Assembly: GCA_009908925.1 (NCBI GenBank)
Contig: JAAAOH010000181.1
Location: 1-7,083, forward strand
DNA: 7,083 nucleotides
Source: Spirochaetota bacterium
Lineage (GTDB): Bacteria; Spirochaetota; Spirochaetia; DSM-27196; PWMO01
Direction of reading: 5' to 3'
Shown here: piece after piece, positions 5,832 through 7,083 of the stretch
Layout: every line of letters begins with the position of its first letter
Position numbering within the stretch: position 1 is the first letter of the stretch
Notes under the pieces: generated by a model
The model's input: only the letters and a program-made list of their open reading frames with translations
Database searches by the model: none
What the model was told of the DNA's origin: nothing
Translations under genes and position numbers: made by a program

Positions 5832-6949
5832 GCCAGCACACTCCGCGTTCGAAGGCGAAAGATGCCGGCGCCGACGGTTGCGGCGGCGAAGATGGCGAGA
5901 AGGAGAACATCCGGCCAGAAGACCATCACGCCTGCGCCTTTGAGCATGATCGCCCGCAGGGCCGAGAGGTAGTAGCGGGCGGGAACGAGGTAGGTGACCG
6001 CCTGGATGGGAACGGGCATGTTCTCTATGGGAAAGACAAAGCCGGAGAGAATGAAGGAGGGGAGGAAGGTCGAGAGAATGGCGATGAGAAACGCGACCTG
6101 CTGCGTTTCTGCGATGGAGGAGATGAATATGCCGAGGCCGAGACACGCGAAGAGAAACAGCAGCGTGACGCCCGCGAGCCAGAGGAGACTCCCGGCGACG
6201 CCGACATCGAAAAAGAAGTAGCTCGCGACAAAGATCGAAGCCGCAATCACGGCGGAGATCACCATGTAGGGCAGGGTCTTCCCGAGTATGAGATCAACCG
6301 GTCGCAGCGGAGAGGCCGCGATCTGCTCGAGGGTGCCGAGCTCCTTCTCGCGCACCACCGACAGCGCCGTGGAGATGACCGCGGTGACAACGAGAATGAA
6401 TGCCACCAGTCCGGGGATGAGATACTGGTTACTCTCGAGCTCCGGGTTGAACCACACCCTGGGCCGGTAGTCGATCGGGAGCACTTGCGCCGTATCGACA
6501 CCGAGCCGCGCCTCCTGCAGCGATCCGGCGTAGTCGATTACGACCGCCTGCATGTAGCCGAGAAGCGCCGAGCCGGTCGTGCCGTTGGTGCCGTCGATGA
6601 GAACCTGCACCGTCGTGTCTTCTCCGCGCAGGATCCGCTTCGAGAAGTCCCCGGGGATAACCAGGGCGCCTTGCACCGTTTCGTCGAGGAACATCGATTC
6701 CAGCTGTCCCGTGTCGTCGGTGAAATAGGCGAGGTCGAAGTACTCGCTGTGGGAGAATCCGCGAATGAGCTCGCGGCTCTGTCGACTCTTGTCGTGGTCC
6801 ACCACCGCGATGGGGGCGTTTTTGACGTCCAGGCTGATGGCGTAGCCGAACATGACCAGCAGAAAGACCGGCACGAAGAGCAGGACTCCGAGGGTGCGCG
6901 TGTCTCGAATGATCTGTCGCAACTCCTTCTTCACTACCGCCTGTATCAT
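5828..6949 (-). CDS. ABC-2 type exporter permease (YbhS-like), first of a pair
   Basis: An inner-membrane protein of 373 residues from ATG 6949; a GTG at 6952 would add one residue and has AAGGAG 7 bases upstream, so either start is possible. The plan is the same as in the following permease. There is a first helix (about 20-38) ending in GYAISLDVKNAPIAVVD, and an extracytoplasmic domain to about residue 173 ending in PRVWFNPELES. Then come a coupling motif VVREKELGTLEQI (198-210) and helices at about 178-198, 223-247, 255-279 and 284-307. SGFVFPIENMP (302-312), a PARYYLSALRAIMLKGAG segment (323-340) and a last helix near 345-365 follow. The shared motifs show the two permeases arose by duplication and probably act as a heterodimer. 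It overlaps the ATPase stop by one base (TGATG) and the next gene by four (ATGA), so translation is coupled. The transported substrate is unknown. Confidence 0.93.
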   Translation of the reverse strand: MIQAVVKKELRQIIRDTRTLGVLLFVPVFLLVMFGYAISLDVKNAPIAVVDHDKSRQSRELIRGFSHSEYFDLAYFTDDTGQLESMFLDETVQGALVIPGDFSKRILRGEDTTVQVLIDGTNGTTGSALLGYMQAVVIDYAGSLQEARLGVDTAQVLPIDYRPRVWFNPELESNQYLIPGLVAFILVVTAVISTALSVVREKELGTLEQIAASPLRPVDLILGKTLPYMVISAVIAASIFVASYFFFDVGVAGSLLWLAGVTLLFLFACLGLGIFISSIAETQQVAFLIAILSTFLPSFILSGFVFPIENMPVPIQAVTYLVPARYYLSALRAIMLKGAGVMVFWPDVLLLAIFAAATVGAGIFRLRTRSVLA

Positions 6950-7083
6950 CACGCCCTCGCTCCTTCGACTTCCCGACTGATGACATGGAGGAAGACGTCT
7001 TCAAGCGACGGCAGGATCTGCTCCACCCGGGACACGTCGATTCCGGCCTCCCCGAGCACCCGGCGAATCGCCTCGGAAGCCTC
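6949..7083 (-). CDS. ABC transporter ATP-binding protein, C-terminal fragment (5' end outside window)
   Basis: The minus strand is open from the right edge to a TGA at 6951-6949 and gives the last 44 residues of a protein. They read through a helix with EAIRRVLGEAG (4-14) and then ILPSLEDVFLHVIS (23-36). The PSLEDVF motif near the end is typical of ATPases that serve ABC-2 drug-export permeases (YbhF, DrrA, CcmA type). Walker motifs would lie outside the window, so I cannot say whether it is a single or a double ATPase as in YbhF. The stop overlaps the ATG of the permease gene by one base, marking the ATPase and two permeases as one operon. The exporter may include a HlyD-like periplasmic adaptor encoded further upstream. 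Confidence 0.85.
   Translation of the reverse strand, partial: EASEAIRRVLGEAGIDVSRVEQILPSLEDVFLHVISREVEGARA

Noticed and set aside
3207..5972. A 921-codon open frame on the plus strand running opposite the phosphatase, the reductase and the YbhR-like permease.
   Set aside because: Its codons are exactly in register with all three minus-strand genes, so it stays open only because those genes lack TTA, CTA and TCA codons in this stretch. It has no ribosome binding site, no recognisable domain and a composition rich in His, Arg and Glu. The minus-strand proteins have clear catalytic or family motifs.
5832..6146. A possible 105-residue N-terminal extension of the YbhR-like permease.
   Set aside because: It is an out-of-frame reading of the sibling permease gene with Arg/His-rich composition. 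The true start overlaps the preceding stop as ATGA.

Overview
The window is a stretch of bacterial chromosome with a GC content of about 60% judged by eye. It is densely packed with short intergenic gaps, Shine-Dalgarno sequences ahead of several genes and sigma70-like promoters. Two secreted proteins (a DOMON-domain protein and a PhoD-type phosphatase) and YbhFSR-like ABC-2 exporter genes fit a Gram-negative (diderm) bacterium. I cannot fix the lineage from the sequence alone. There is no RNA gene, CRISPR array, insertion sequence or phage signature.

Layout from left to right. Positions 1-171 (+) hold the last 56 residues of an ABC-2 family permease whose body lies outside the window. After a well-formed promoter comes a divergent relative of NAD(P)-dependent glycerol-3-phosphate dehydrogenase (229-1287, +). 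It converges, with a 3-base gap, on a DUF2239 protein (1291-1848, -). The 167-base region between the divergent DUF2239 and DOMON genes carries a striking interrupted palindrome lying across a predicted DUF2239 promoter. That promoter would start transcription at or next to the ATG, giving a leaderless mRNA. The DOMON protein (2016-2561, +) has its own promoter and a good ribosome binding site.

From 2613 to the right end every gene is on the minus strand. Reading in the direction of transcription, an ABC ATPase (C-terminus only, 6949-7083) is followed by two paralogous ABC-2 permeases (5828-6949 and 4680-5831). These are joined by TGATG and ATGA overlaps, as in a YbhF-YbhS-YbhR type exporter operon. 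A 153-base gap with GC-rich repeats and a possible weak terminator separates this from a second operon. That operon is an aldo/keto reductase (3705-4526) followed directly by a secreted PhoD-like phosphatase (2613-3701).

The genes do not form one recognisable pathway, and I found no convincing evidence of a new multi-gene system. The points most worth a second look are the palindromic operator with a leaderless DUF2239 transcript, altered substrate-pocket residues in the GpsA-like enzyme, the possible haem site in the DOMON protein, and the tight coupling of a cytosolic reductase with an exported phosphatase. Two genes cut by the window edges (left permease, right ATPase) were recognised by direct translation of the ends.
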